64,000 bases of DNA. Origin: Microbispora amethystogenes (GTDB lineage: Bacteria; Actinomycetota; Actinomycetes; Streptosporangiales; Streptosporangiaceae). Numbering within the stretch: position 1 is the stretch's first letter; each line of letters opens with the position of its first letter. Positions 34,452-42,821 of the stretch are shown here, piece by piece. Below the pieces are notes generated by a model. The model was not told the origin of the DNA, ran no database searches, and saw only the letters and a program-made list of their open reading frames with translations. The position numbers and the translations under genes are program-made. The stretch covers positions 62,001-126,000 of the forward strand of contig NZ_BOOB01000036.1 in assembly GCF_016863015.1 (NCBI RefSeq), read 5' to 3'.

Positions 34452-35501
34452 TCACGCGGTTCGCGTTCCGGGGGTGGCGGCCCTGGCGCGTCCGTATTCG
34501 GCCAGGGCGTGGAAGGCCGCCTTCGGCTCCCACGGCAGTCCCGGATACGCCGTCCCGGTGCGGCCCTCTCCGAGGACCTTGACGACACCGTAACTGGCGA
34601 GGTCGAAGTCGCACTCGGGGTCGGCGGAGGTCGGCAGGTCCCAGCGGGCGAACGTGTAGACGAACGCCGCGTCCACGCCCTCCTCGTCGTATATCTCGAA
34701 CAGCCTCCGCACGTAGCGGGCCTGCTCGTCCTCGTCCCGTACGACCGCCTCGGTGAGGCGGACCGGGCGCGCGCGCTCGTCGTACTCGACGATCTGGTAA
34801 CCGCGAGAGGCACGGTCGCCGGCCCCGAGGTAGGGGGCGCACCCGAACTCGGTGACGGCGAACGGCTTCCCCTGCGCGGTCTGGGCGCGCACTCCGGCAC
34901 GGAAACCGGGGTCGGCGGCCCCGTCGAGATAACCGGCGTCGGTGGCGATCACGTCGAACGGGGTCCAGTCCACGCCCTCGAACGGCAGAGAGGCGTAGCT
35001 CACCGGGCCGCCGAACCGCCGGCGGACCTCGGCGACGGCCCGGGCGAGGAAGGCGTTGACGCGGGCACGCGCCTCGGGAATGGTGACCGTCCTGCGCTCC
35101 GGGTCGGTCAGCGCGCGAAGCCGCTCCTCGTGGGTGTCACCGGGGAGGAATCCCCCGTTGAACAGGCTGATCTCGGAGCCGGTGAGGTACACGACGGAGG
35201 CCCCCTCCCGGCGGAGCCGCTCCGCGCGCTCGGCCCCGTCCGCGAGCAGCTCCAGCAGTTCGTCGGAGGTCGGCCCGTTGGTGAACGGGCAGTACCAGAC
35301 CTCCAGCCCGGCCTCGTCGGCGTGACGTGCCGCGATCTCCAGGCGGTCCGGGGCCGCCCCGGTGACGCGTACGGCGTCGCACCGCAGGTCTTCGCGGATG
35401 ATCCGCATCTCACGGCGCACGACGTCCGGATCGAAGGGTTCGTGGGTTGTCGTCCCGCCGGTCGAGAAGCCGACGTCGTAGTTGATGCCGAACACGCGCA
35501 T
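34452..35501 (-). CDS. TIM-barrel, glycoside-hydrolase-like protein
   Basis: A 349-residue cytoplasmic protein beginning MRVFGINYDVGFSTGGTTT. It shows a beta/alpha-barrel rhythm: AVRVTGAAPDRLEIAARHA, GLEVWYCPFTNGP, VVYLTGSEISLFNGGFLPG, FDVIATDAGYLDGAA, FAVTEFGCAPYLGA and AFVYTFARWDLPTSA. GSE and TEFG at the ends of strands 4 and 7 place two Glu as in clan GH-A hydrolases. Similar actinobacterial proteins have sometimes been called abortive-infection proteins, which I cannot support. No signal peptide is visible. A GGTAC/GTACC inverted repeat lies 28 bp upstream of the start. Confidence 0.68.
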   Translation of the reverse strand: MRVFGINYDVGFSTGGTTTHEPFDPDVVRREMRIIREDLRCDAVRVTGAAPDRLEIAARHADEAGLEVWYCPFTNGPTSDELLELLADGAERAERLRREGASVVYLTGSEISLFNGGFLPGDTHEERLRALTDPERRTVTIPEARARVNAFLARAVAEVRRRFGGPVSYASLPFEGVDWTPFDVIATDAGYLDGAADPGFRAGVRAQTAQGKPFAVTEFGCAPYLGAGDRASRGYQIVEYDERARPVRLTEAVVRDEDEQARYVRRLFEIYDEEGVDAAFVYTFARWDLPTSADPECDFDLASYGVVKVLGEGRTGTAYPGLPWEPKAAFHALAEYGRARAATPGTRTA

Positions 35502-35811
35502 GAAGCCCTCCGGACGCCAGCTTTTTAAGGTACTTACCGTACCCTATCTCCACAGCGGAAAATCATCACCATAAATCCACATATGTCCAAAAAGTGAGTA
35601 TTAGTCAATGGATGCATTGACTCGTGGTTGATTAAAGCTGAAACACATGGTTCGAGAGTGACTGTCTGTTCTTAGTCGTAGGCATGGTGCTACGGTGTCT
35701 GCCTGTTCACGCCCTGCTGTGAAACGGCACCACGTGGCCGTCCCGCCTTACAGGGAGAACAGCAGGTTCGACGCGGCCTTGTCATGCTCTGCCGCCACCC
35801 CGAGGACGCCG
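35502..35811. other. 310-bp AT-richer intergenic region upstream of conservon
   Basis: This gap between the divergent barrel-protein gene and cvnA is much less GC-rich than its surroundings, so it probably holds both promoters. It contains GGTAC-TTACC-GTACC (35529-35543), a 5-bp inverted repeat beside the barrel gene. TTGACT at 35617 has no clear -10 at 17 bp. A possible extended -10, TGCTACGGT, lies near 35690. No coding frame is credible; a reading upstream of cvnA lacks codon bias. Confidence 0.6.
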
Positions 35812-37437
35812 ATGTCAGTAGATGTACACCACCGGGCGCGGAGAAGGTTTTCACCGAGGGAACTGGCGACCCTCGCCTCTCTCGGCACCCTGATCATCAC
35901 AGCCTGCGCGTGGTTGTGGGCGATGGCCGCCGCCCCTTATGAGGCCAGACCGCTGATGGCGCTCGCCGGCGGGGTCTCGGCCGTACTCCTGTCCGGCGCC
36001 GTCGCGGCCGCTGTCCACTACTCCGGCACCGGTCGCCGGCTGCGTGAGCGGGCCGAGTGGGCCGGCGCGCGGTTCGCCTGGCTGGAGCGGGAAACGCTGC
36101 GAACGGCCGAGGAGTCGCTGCCCTCGCTGGGACGTCAGGTGCGGGACGGCGCTTCGGTCGCCGACGCGCTCTCCCAGGTGCCGCAGCCTCCGGACGGCCC
36201 GCTGCGGCACCTGCTCGAAGCGGCCGGGCACGAGCTCGACCTGCTCGAACGCGAGCGCGCCGTCGCCCAGGTGTCCCGCGATGCGACCGAGGACGAGATC
36301 TCCCGGCTGATCGACGAAACGCTGCCGGAGCTGTTCCGGCGGATCCAGACGGACCGGATGCCGGTGAGCGCCGCACTGGCCGAGATACGCCAGCCGGAGC
36401 AGGACCCGCTACGCGACCTGCTGCGCGAGACGGCGCGGCAGCTCTCCGAGAGCGAGCGCAGGGGCACCGCCGTGATGGCGGCGTGCGCCGGGGCCGCGGC
36501 CCGGGTGCAGGCACAGGCCACCAGCCTGCTCGCCCGGCTGCGCGAACTGGAGGAGCAGTACGGCGATCATGAGGAGGTGTTCGCCGATTTGCTGGACCTG
36601 GACCACCGCGTCTCCCAGATGAGCCGGCTGGCGGACAACATCGCGCTGCTGAGCGGCGGCCGCTCCGGGCGGCGATGGACCCGGCCGATCGTCATGGAGA
36701 GCGTCCTGCGCGGCGCGATGGGCCGCATCAGCGCCTACCGGCGCATCCGGCTGCACTCCACCAGCACCGTCGCCGTCGCGGGGTACGCGGCCGAGGGCGT
36801 GATGCACGCGCTGGCCGAGGTGATGGACAACGCCGCGACGTTCTCGGCGCACGGCACCGAGGTCCACGTGTACGTGGACGAGGAGGACGCCGGCGTCGTG
36901 ATCACGATCGAGGACGGCGGCCTGGGGATGCGCCCGCGCGAGCGGCAGCACGCCACCAGGCTCGTGTCCGAGCCGCTCGACCTGCGGACGCTGTCCGGCA
37001 CCCGCCTGGGCCTGGCGGTCGTGGGACGCCTGGTCGACAAGTACGGCCTGACGGTCAGCTTCCGGTCGTCCGCCCGCGGTGGCACGGGGGTCGTGATGCT
37101 GATCCCGCGCCTGCTGATCACGCAGCCCCTGCCGGCCACCGTGCCGCCCGGCGCCGAGGCGTCGGTCCGCCACCCCGTGCAGGCCGCCGTACGGGCCGCC
37201 GTGCAGGCACCGGCCGTACCCGCGCAGGAGGGGCCGGCCGACGAGTCCGAAGGTCTGCTGCCCAGGCGGCGCCGGGGGCAGACGCTGGCCGAGGCGACCA
37301 GGGCGCGGCAGGCATCGCCGGCCAAGCCCGCGCGCGAGGGGCCTGACTCGGCTGCGAGGTTCGCCGCGTTCCGCCAAGCCGGCGGCCGTGGGCGTACTTC
37401 CTCTTCAGCCCCTCCCCCGGCCCCGGGCGACTCCTGA
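35812..37437 (+). CDS. cvnA: Conservon sensor-like ATP-binding protein
   Basis: A 541-residue protein from ATG 35812 behind GAGGA. Two transmembrane helices (about residues 22-45 and 50-72) precede a coiled helical region with two similar tandem segments (about 90-130 and 155-195). A GHKL ATPase domain follows: the N-box EVMDNAATFSAHGTEV, EDGGLGM, and the G2 box GTRLGLAVVGRL. The phospho-acceptor region is the degenerate HR-SQM type seen in Streptomyces CvnA proteins rather than a typical HisKA domain. An Ala/Pro-rich tail follows. It opens the five-gene conservon cvnABCDE, a membrane-linked, G-protein-like signalling module known in Streptomyces. Confidence 0.94.
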   Translation: MSVDVHHRARRRFSPRELATLASLGTLIITACAWLWAMAAAPYEARPLMALAGGVSAVLLSGAVAAAVHYSGTGRRLRERAEWAGARFAWLERETLRTAEESLPSLGRQVRDGASVADALSQVPQPPDGPLRHLLEAAGHELDLLERERAVAQVSRDATEDEISRLIDETLPELFRRIQTDRMPVSAALAEIRQPEQDPLRDLLRETARQLSESERRGTAVMAACAGAAARVQAQATSLLARLRELEEQYGDHEEVFADLLDLDHRVSQMSRLADNIALLSGGRSGRRWTRPIVMESVLRGAMGRISAYRRIRLHSTSTVAVAGYAAEGVMHALAEVMDNAATFSAHGTEVHVYVDEEDAGVVITIEDGGLGMRPRERQHATRLVSEPLDLRTLSGTRLGLAVVGRLVDKYGLTVSFRSSARGGTGVVMLIPRLLITQPLPATVPPGAEASVRHPVQAAVRAAVQAPAVPAQEGPADESEGLLPRRRRGQTLAEATRARQASPAKPAREGPDSAARFAAFRQAGGRGRTSSSAPPPAPGDS

Positions 37438-37528
37438 CACGCGTCCGCCGACCACCGGACATCTTTGGATTCACAGATGAGGAGGCAGGGGCGTCCCTCC
37501 CGCGCCGAAGGGGCACCCCGTCGTTTCT

Positions 37529-37963
37529 ATGAGCACAACCGACGCTTCGCACACCACCGATCGTGACTTCGACTGGCTGCTGGAGAACCTCAAGCAGAAG
37601 ACCCCGGGGATCAGGCATGTGCTGGTGCTGACCAGGGACGGCCTGAAGATGAGCTTCACCGCCGGCCTCGGCCGGGACGGGGCCGACCAGCTCTCCGCTC
37701 TGGCCGCCGGAATCCAGAGCCTCTCGCTGAGCGCCTCCGCCGAGTTCGGGGACGGCATCGGAGCAGGGCAGGCGATGGTGGAGTTCGCCGGCGGACTGCT
37801 GCTCATCGTGCCGGCCGGGGACGGCGCCCACCTGGCCGTGGTGGCCGAGGAGGACGGCGAGGTGGGGCTCATCGCGCACAACATGAACGAACTGGTGGAG
37901 CAGATCGGGGTGTACCTCACTGCGGCGCCGCGGCAGACGGAGAACAGCGACGACCGCGGATGA
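37529..37963 (+). CDS. cvnB: Roadblock/LC7 protein (conservon B)
   Basis: A 144-residue Roadblock/LC7-fold protein: FDWLLENLKQKTPGIRHVLVLTRDGLKM, DQLSALAAGIQSLS and QAMVEFAGGLLLIVPAG. In conservons it binds the GTPase CvnD and may act as a GTPase-activating or scaffold protein. It starts at ATG 37529 after a 91-bp gap from cvnA and overlaps cvnC by 4 bp (ATGA). Confidence 0.95.
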   Translation: MSTTDASHTTDRDFDWLLENLKQKTPGIRHVLVLTRDGLKMSFTAGLGRDGADQLSALAAGIQSLSLSASAEFGDGIGAGQAMVEFAGGLLLIVPAGDGAHLAVVAEEDGEVGLIAHNMNELVEQIGVYLTAAPRQTENSDDRG

Positions 37964-38316
37964 CACGGCGAGCCATCGACCAAGAAGACCCTGACCGGCT
38001 CTACACGGTCACCGGTGGGCGCACCAGCGCCGATGAGAAGACCTTCGACTCGGTCTCCCTCATCGTCAGCGAGTGCGCCCCCACCCCCGGTATGCAGTCC
38101 GAGCACATCAAGATCCTGCGGATGGCCCAGCGGCCGACGGCGGTGGTGGAGATCTCGGCGGAACTGCGCCTGCCGGTCAGCGTGGTGAAGATCCTGCTGT
38201 GCGACCTGCTGGACACCGGTCGCATCACCGTCCGTCATCCGTCGATCGCCGCGCAGGCCGGACGACCGGATCCCGAAATCCTGAGGCAGGTGCTCGTTGC
38301 CCTCCACAACCTCTGA
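37960..38316 (+). CDS. cvnC: DUF742 protein (conservon C)
   Basis: A 118-residue DUF742 protein with a winged-helix-like C-terminal half. YTVTGGRTSADEKTFDSVSLIV and EHIKILRMAQRPTAVVEISAEL are followed by LPVSVVKILLCDLLDTGRITVR. It is the third element of conservons and thought to regulate or bridge the sensor and GTPase. It begins 4 bp inside cvnB and ends within the start region of cvnD. Confidence 0.95.
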   Translation: MTRRAIDQEDPDRLYTVTGGRTSADEKTFDSVSLIVSECAPTPGMQSEHIKILRMAQRPTAVVEISAELRLPVSVVKILLCDLLDTGRITVRHPSIAAQAGRPDPEILRQVLVALHNL

Positions 38317-38920
38317 CCAGACAGCGGACGCCATGCGAACGCCGCTACGCACGACCGCCGCGGACGCCCTGAAGATCGTGATCGTCGGCGGGTTCGGAGC
38401 GGGAAAGACGACCATGGTCGGCTCGGTGAGCGAGATCCGCCCGCTGAGCACCGAGGAGGTCATGACCCAGGCGAGCGTGGGCATCGACGACGCCAGCCGG
38501 GTACGGACCAAGTCGACCACCACGGTGGCCTTCGACTTCGGCCGGATCACGCTGAACGCGAGCAGGGTGCTCTACCTGTTCGGCGCGCCCGGTCAGCAGC
38601 GGTTCTGGTTCTTGTGGGACCAGTTGTTCGCCGGCAGCCTGGGCGCGGTCGTCCTGGTGGACGCCCGCCGCCTGGAGGATTCCTGGTACTCCATCGACCG
38701 GCTGGAGCACCACCGGACCCCGTTCGTCGTCGCGGTCAACCGCTTCACCGACGGGCCCACCCTGGATGCGGTGCGCGAGGCGCTGGCGCTGTCGCCCGAG
38801 GTCCCGCTCATCGACTGCGACGCGAGAGAGCGGGCCTCGGCCAAGCACGTGCTGATCACGCTCATCGAGCACCTCACCCGCACCTACGACCAGTTGCCCG
38901 CCCGAGAGAGCATGCCGTGA
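38297..38920 (+). CDS. cvnD: Ras-like GTP/ATP-binding protein (conservon D)
   Basis: A 207-residue small GTPase-like protein. The P-loop is GGFGAGKTTMVGSVSEIRPL. The switch-II region reads GAPGQQRFWFLWDQLF, and the base-specific motif is NRFTD in place of NKxD. SCTA-like C-terminal features are weak. TTG 38297 overlaps cvnC by 20 bp, in agreement with other conservons; ATG 38333 is an alternative. Its product would be the switch of the conservon, regulated by CvnB. Confidence 0.94.
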   Translation: MPSTTSDQTADAMRTPLRTTAADALKIVIVGGFGAGKTTMVGSVSEIRPLSTEEVMTQASVGIDDASRVRTKSTTTVAFDFGRITLNASRVLYLFGAPGQQRFWFLWDQLFAGSLGAVVLVDARRLEDSWYSIDRLEHHRTPFVVAVNRFTDGPTLDAVREALALSPEVPLIDCDARERASAKHVLITLIEHLTRTYDQLPARESMP

Positions 38921-40257
38921 CGAACTCCGCTCCCCTGCCCGACTCCACAGACCCGTCCGCCGCCTCGCCCGCATCGCGGCATCCCGAGCGGAGACGGGAG
39001 CCGCTGGAGGGATACGACGACCACGCCGATGCCGTACGACTGCACGCGTCACTGATCGGCGACGACCCGACCGCGCTGTTCCAGGAGATGCGCCGCGAGC
39101 ACGGCCCCGTCGTCCCCGTTCTCCTCGACGGCATGCCCGTCTGGTACGTGATCGGTTATCGCGAGCTGCACCATGTCACCAGCCAGCCGCAGTTGTTCGG
39201 CCGCGACCCCAGGCGCTGGAACCTGCAGGACCACCTCCCCCCGGACTGGCCGGCGCGCCCGTACGTGACATGGCAACCGTCCGTGATGTACTCCGAGGGA
39301 GCCGAGCACCAGCGGCGGATCGGCGCCATCAGCGACACGCTGGACAGCGTCGACCGCACCGAGCTCGCCCTGATCTGCGAGCAGATCGCCGACCGCGCGA
39401 TCGACGAGATCTCCGGGAACGGCCAGACCGACCTGATCTCCCAGTACGCCGACCGGATTCCGGCTCAGGTCATCACCCGGCTGTTCGGGCTGGCGGAGAC
39501 CGACCTGCCGGAGCTGGTCGAGGACGTCAACATCGTGTTGGGCGGGGGTGAGGAGGCCCCCTCGGCGATCACCCGGATTCTGGAGAAGGTGAGCCGGCTC
39601 ATCGCCGACAAGCGCGCCCTGCCGGGCCAGGACCTCACCTCGCACATGCTGGCACACCACGCGCGGATCACCGACGAGGAGATCGTCCAGGACCTGATCA
39701 TGACGATGATCTCCTCCCATGACAACTGCTCCAACTGGATCGGCAGCACCCTGCGGCTGATGCTGATGGACGACCACTTCTCCATGAGCCTGCAGGGCGG
39801 CCGCAGCAGCGTCGGCGAGGCGCTGAACGATGTGCTGTGGAAGGACCCGCCCGTGCCGAACATGCCCTCACGCTGGGCCGTGCAGGACTGCGAGCTGGCC
39901 GGGCGGCGCATCCGCCGGGGCGACATGCTGGTGCTCGGCGTCGCCGCGGCCAACGCCGATCCGCAGGTGCAACCGGCCGCCCATGCCGGCTCCGGCGCCA
40001 ACCGGGCGCACCTGGCCTTCGGCCACGGCGAGTACGGCTGTCCCTTCCCCGCGCCCGAGCTCGGCGGGATCATCGCCAAGACGGCCGTGGAGGTCCTCCT
40101 CGACCGGCTGCCCGACGTGTATCTCACCGTGAAACCGGACGCGCTGCGCTGGCGCCCTTCGCTGTGGGTTCGCAGCCTGGAGGCCCTGCCCGTACGGTTC
40201 AGCCCGACCGTGCCGACCGGCCGGGGCCCGTCGAACATCTGGAACGCCTCCAGGTGA
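38917..40257 (+). CDS. cvnE: Cytochrome P450, CYP157-like (conservon E)
   Basis: A 446-residue P450 from GTG 38917, overlapping the cvnD stop by 4 bp. The heme-thiolate loop is AHLAFGHGEYGCPFPAPELGG with the axial Cys. The I-helix segment reads MISSHDNCSNWIGSTLRLML and lacks the usual A/G-G-x-D-T-T signature. In the K-helix no ExxR is found; the position reads VGEALNDVLWKDPPV. This matches the CYP157-type P450s of Streptomyces conservons, where the ExxR motif is also absent. Substrate unknown. It closes the conservon. Confidence 0.92.
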   Translation: MTNSAPLPDSTDPSAASPASRHPERRREPLEGYDDHADAVRLHASLIGDDPTALFQEMRREHGPVVPVLLDGMPVWYVIGYRELHHVTSQPQLFGRDPRRWNLQDHLPPDWPARPYVTWQPSVMYSEGAEHQRRIGAISDTLDSVDRTELALICEQIADRAIDEISGNGQTDLISQYADRIPAQVITRLFGLAETDLPELVEDVNIVLGGGEEAPSAITRILEKVSRLIADKRALPGQDLTSHMLAHHARITDEEIVQDLIMTMISSHDNCSNWIGSTLRLMLMDDHFSMSLQGGRSSVGEALNDVLWKDPPVPNMPSRWAVQDCELAGRRIRRGDMLVLGVAAANADPQVQPAAHAGSGANRAHLAFGHGEYGCPFPAPELGGIIAKTAVEVLLDRLPDVYLTVKPDALRWRPSLWVRSLEALPVRFSPTVPTGRGPSNIWNASR

Positions 40258-40285
40258 GGTCAGGCCGGAGCAATAAGGTGCTGCC

Positions 40286-41260
40286 ATGGAATATGGACGA
40301 CTTGGCACCACTGGTCTGAAGGTCAGCAGGCTCTGCCTCGGCATGATGAGCTACGGGGAGGCCTCCAAGTGGGGCGGCTGGGCCCTGGAGGAGGATCTCG
40401 CCGAGCCCATCGTCCGCAGGGCCGCCGAAGGCGGGGTGACGTTCTTCGACACCGCCGACATGTACTCGGCCGGCGTCAGCGAGGAGGTCACCGGTCGGCT
40501 GCTGCGCAAGATCTTCGCCCGGCGCGACGACTACGTGCTCGCCACCAAGGTCTACTTCCCGATGGGCGAAGGCCAGAACGACCGGGGCCTGTCCCGCAAG
40601 CACATCATGTCTGCCGTCGACGCCTCCCTCACCCGCCTGGGCACCGACCACGTCGACCTGTACCAGATCCACCGGTGGGACGACGAGACGCCGATCGAGG
40701 AGACGATGGAGGCGCTGCACGACGTCGTCAAAGCCGGCAAGGCCCGCTACATCGGCGCCTCCAGCATGCGGGCCTGGCAGTTCGCCAAGGCCCAGCACAC
40801 CGCCGAAAGACGAGGCTGGACCCGCTTCGTCTCGATGCAGAACCACTACAACCTCCTGGACCGCGAGGAGGAGCGGGAGATGATCCCGCAGTGCCTCGAC
40901 CAGGGCGTGGGGCTCATCCCGTGGAGCCCGCTCGCCCGCGGCCTGCTCGCCCGCGCCGGCCAGCCGGCCGACACCGCGCGGCAGACCGGCGACGGCGCCC
41001 GGCAGCGGCAGCTGTACGGCGGACCGGCCGTCGAGACGATCCTGGACCGGGTGGCACGGACCGCCGCCGACAGGGGCGTCTCCCCCGCGACCGTCGCCCT
41101 CGCGTGGCTGATCAGCCGTCCGGGCGTGACCGCCCCCATCATCGGCGCGACCAAGGAGCACCACGTGGACGACGCGCTCGCCGCGGTGGACCTCACGCTG
41201 ACCGAGGAGGAGATCGCCTTCCTGGAGGAGCCGTACCAGGCCAGGTCGCCGCAGTACTGA
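40286..41260 (+). CDS. Aldo/keto reductase
   Basis: A 324-residue NADPH-dependent oxidoreductase of the AKR superfamily. The catalytic tetrad is kept: Asp in FFDTADMYSAG, Tyr in the same motif, Lys in VLATKVYFPMG and His in DLYQIHRWDDE. The coenzyme-binding end includes GVTAPIIGATKEHHVDD. It resembles the plant/bacterial auxin-induced/potassium-channel-beta-like group (YghZ/YajO). ATG 40286 follows the conservon 28 bp after cvnE; cotranscription is possible but any functional link is unknown. Confidence 0.92.
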   Translation: MEYGRLGTTGLKVSRLCLGMMSYGEASKWGGWALEEDLAEPIVRRAAEGGVTFFDTADMYSAGVSEEVTGRLLRKIFARRDDYVLATKVYFPMGEGQNDRGLSRKHIMSAVDASLTRLGTDHVDLYQIHRWDDETPIEETMEALHDVVKAGKARYIGASSMRAWQFAKAQHTAERRGWTRFVSMQNHYNLLDREEEREMIPQCLDQGVGLIPWSPLARGLLARAGQPADTARQTGDGARQRQLYGGPAVETILDRVARTAADRGVSPATVALAWLISRPGVTAPIIGATKEHHVDDALAAVDLTLTEEEIAFLEEPYQARSPQY

Positions 41261-41336
41261 AGCCCGTCCCGGAGCGGCGTGCGGGTCATGACGTAAATCC
41301 GTTGCCCGGGCCGGGGGCGGGCGGCAGGCTGTACGG

Positions 41337-41879
41337 GTGCTGATCCGACGTGAGAACCTCGGCGACGTCGAGGCCGTGCGTGGGGTGGTCGCCGCCGCCT
41401 TCGCTCCCCACCAGGAGGCCCGCCACCCCGGCCGGCCGCAGGTGCCGCCGGTCGAGGTCGTCCTGCTCGACGAGCTGCGTACGGACCCGGGCTGGCTGCC
41501 GGAGCTGTCACTCGTCGCACCGGCGCCGGACGGCGGGATCGCGGGTCACGTCCTGTGCACCAGGGCCCACGTCGGGACCGTGCCCGTGGTCGGCCTCGGC
41601 CCGCTGTCCGTGCATCCCGCCCACCAGCGGCGGGGAGTGGGGTCGGCGCTGGTGCACGCCGCGCTCGGGGCGGCGGAGGCGCTCGGCGAGCCGCTGGTGG
41701 GGCTGCTCGGCGACCCCGCCTACTACCGGCGGTTCGGCTTCGAGCCCGCCTCGGCGCACGGCGTCGCGGCGCCGGACCCCTCCTGGGGCGAGTTCTTCCA
41801 GGTGCGCGTCTTCGGGCGGTCCGCGCCGCGCGGGCCGTTCGCCTACGCCGAGCCCTTTTCCAGGGTTGACGGCGGGTGA
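41337..41879 (+). CDS. GNAT family N-acetyltransferase
   Basis: A 180-residue GNAT protein from GTG 41337. LIRRENLGDVEAVRGVVAAAF begins the fold. LGPLSVHPAHQRRGVGSALV is acetyl-CoA motif A. LLGDPAYYRRFGFEPAS is the motif-B end typical of the YhbS-like acetyltransferases. The substrate is not predictable. It is followed 10 bp later by the lipoprotein esterase gene on the same strand. Confidence 0.88.
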   Translation: MLIRRENLGDVEAVRGVVAAAFAPHQEARHPGRPQVPPVEVVLLDELRTDPGWLPELSLVAPAPDGGIAGHVLCTRAHVGTVPVVGLGPLSVHPAHQRRGVGSALVHAALGAAEALGEPLVGLLGDPAYYRRFGFEPASAHGVAAPDPSWGEFFQVRVFGRSAPRGPFAYAEPFSRVDGG

Positions 41880-41889
41880 TCGGTATGAC

Positions 41890-42816
41890 ATGCAGCTCCT
41901 CGTGAAGAAGATCCTGACGTGGCTCGTCCTCGTCGTCACGGTGACCGGCTGCCAGAGCACCGCCGAGTCCGCGACACCGGCGCCCGCCGACTACCCGGCC
42001 AAGGTCGTCGAGCAGGAGGCCGTGGACGGGCGCACGGACCAACTCGTGATCGACTCCCCAGCCACGGGCGGGCGGCGATCGGTGTGGGTGCTGAAACCCG
42101 CGGCCTGGAAACCGGGTTCCACCGGCTGGCGCGCGTTGTACCTGCTGCACGGCTGCTGCGCCGGCGGCGGCTGGGACTGGCTCAGGACGGGAGAGGTGGC
42201 TCGGCTGACCGCCCGGCTCAACGCCGTCGTCATCGTCCCCGAGGGCGGTTCGATGGGCTGGTACGCCGACTGGCGCGACGGCCTCGCCTGGGAGACGTTC
42301 CACATGACCGAGGTGCCCCGCCTGGTCGAGCCGCGGTACGGCGTCGGGACGCGCCGTGCGGTCGCCGGTTTCTCCATGGGCGGCCTCGGCGCGTTCGGCT
42401 ACGCCGCCCGGCATCCGGGTGTGTTCGAGGCCGCGGCATCGTTCTCCGGGGTGCTCGACACCCGCGAGGACGTCCCCGGATATCGGGCGTTCATGGCGGA
42501 CAACGGCGTGGACACCGAGGACCTGTGGGGCGACCCGGGCGCCTGGCCGGAGCACAATCCCGCCGACCTGGTCGGGCGGTTGAAGGGTGTGCGCCTCTAC
42601 GCGTCCTCAGGCGACGGGGAGCCCGGTCCGCTGGACCGGGGCGACGAGGCGATCGATCGCACCGAGGCCGCGATCATGCGGCAGAACCGGAACTTCGCCA
42701 GGGCCGCGGAGAAGGCCGGGGTGAAGGTGACGACGGATTTCTACGGAAAGGGCACCCACACCTGGCCGTACTGGATACGTTCGTTCGAACGCGCGCTGCC
42801 ACTTCTCCTACCCTGA
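41890..42816 (+). CDS. Lipoprotein esterase, alpha/beta-hydrolase (Ag85/EstD type)
   Basis: A 308-residue exported lipoprotein. The signal ends in the lipobox VTGC near residue 20. An alpha/beta-hydrolase of the esterase-D/antigen-85-like group follows: WRALYLLHGCCAGGGWDWL, VIVPEGGSMGWYADWRDG, nucleophile elbow GFSMGGLGAFGYA, and the likely catalytic His in GTHTWPYW near the C-terminus. The product may hydrolyse esters of the envelope or exogenous substrates. ATG 41890 gives a good lipoprotein signal; an ATG at 41884 is in another frame. Confidence 0.83.
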   Translation: MQLLVKKILTWLVLVVTVTGCQSTAESATPAPADYPAKVVEQEAVDGRTDQLVIDSPATGGRRSVWVLKPAAWKPGSTGWRALYLLHGCCAGGGWDWLRTGEVARLTARLNAVVIVPEGGSMGWYADWRDGLAWETFHMTEVPRLVEPRYGVGTRRAVAGFSMGGLGAFGYAARHPGVFEAAASFSGVLDTREDVPGYRAFMADNGVDTEDLWGDPGAWPEHNPADLVGRLKGVRLYASSGDGEPGPLDRGDEAIDRTEAAIMRQNRNFARAAEKAGVKVTTDFYGKGTHTWPYWIRSFERALPLLLP

Positions 42817-42821
42817 GACTC

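Noticed and set aside
34452-35501. Phage abortive-infection protein
   Set aside because: The label has been used for similar sequences, but the visible pattern is a beta/alpha barrel with a Glu pair and no Abi motif; no phage-defence neighbour is present.
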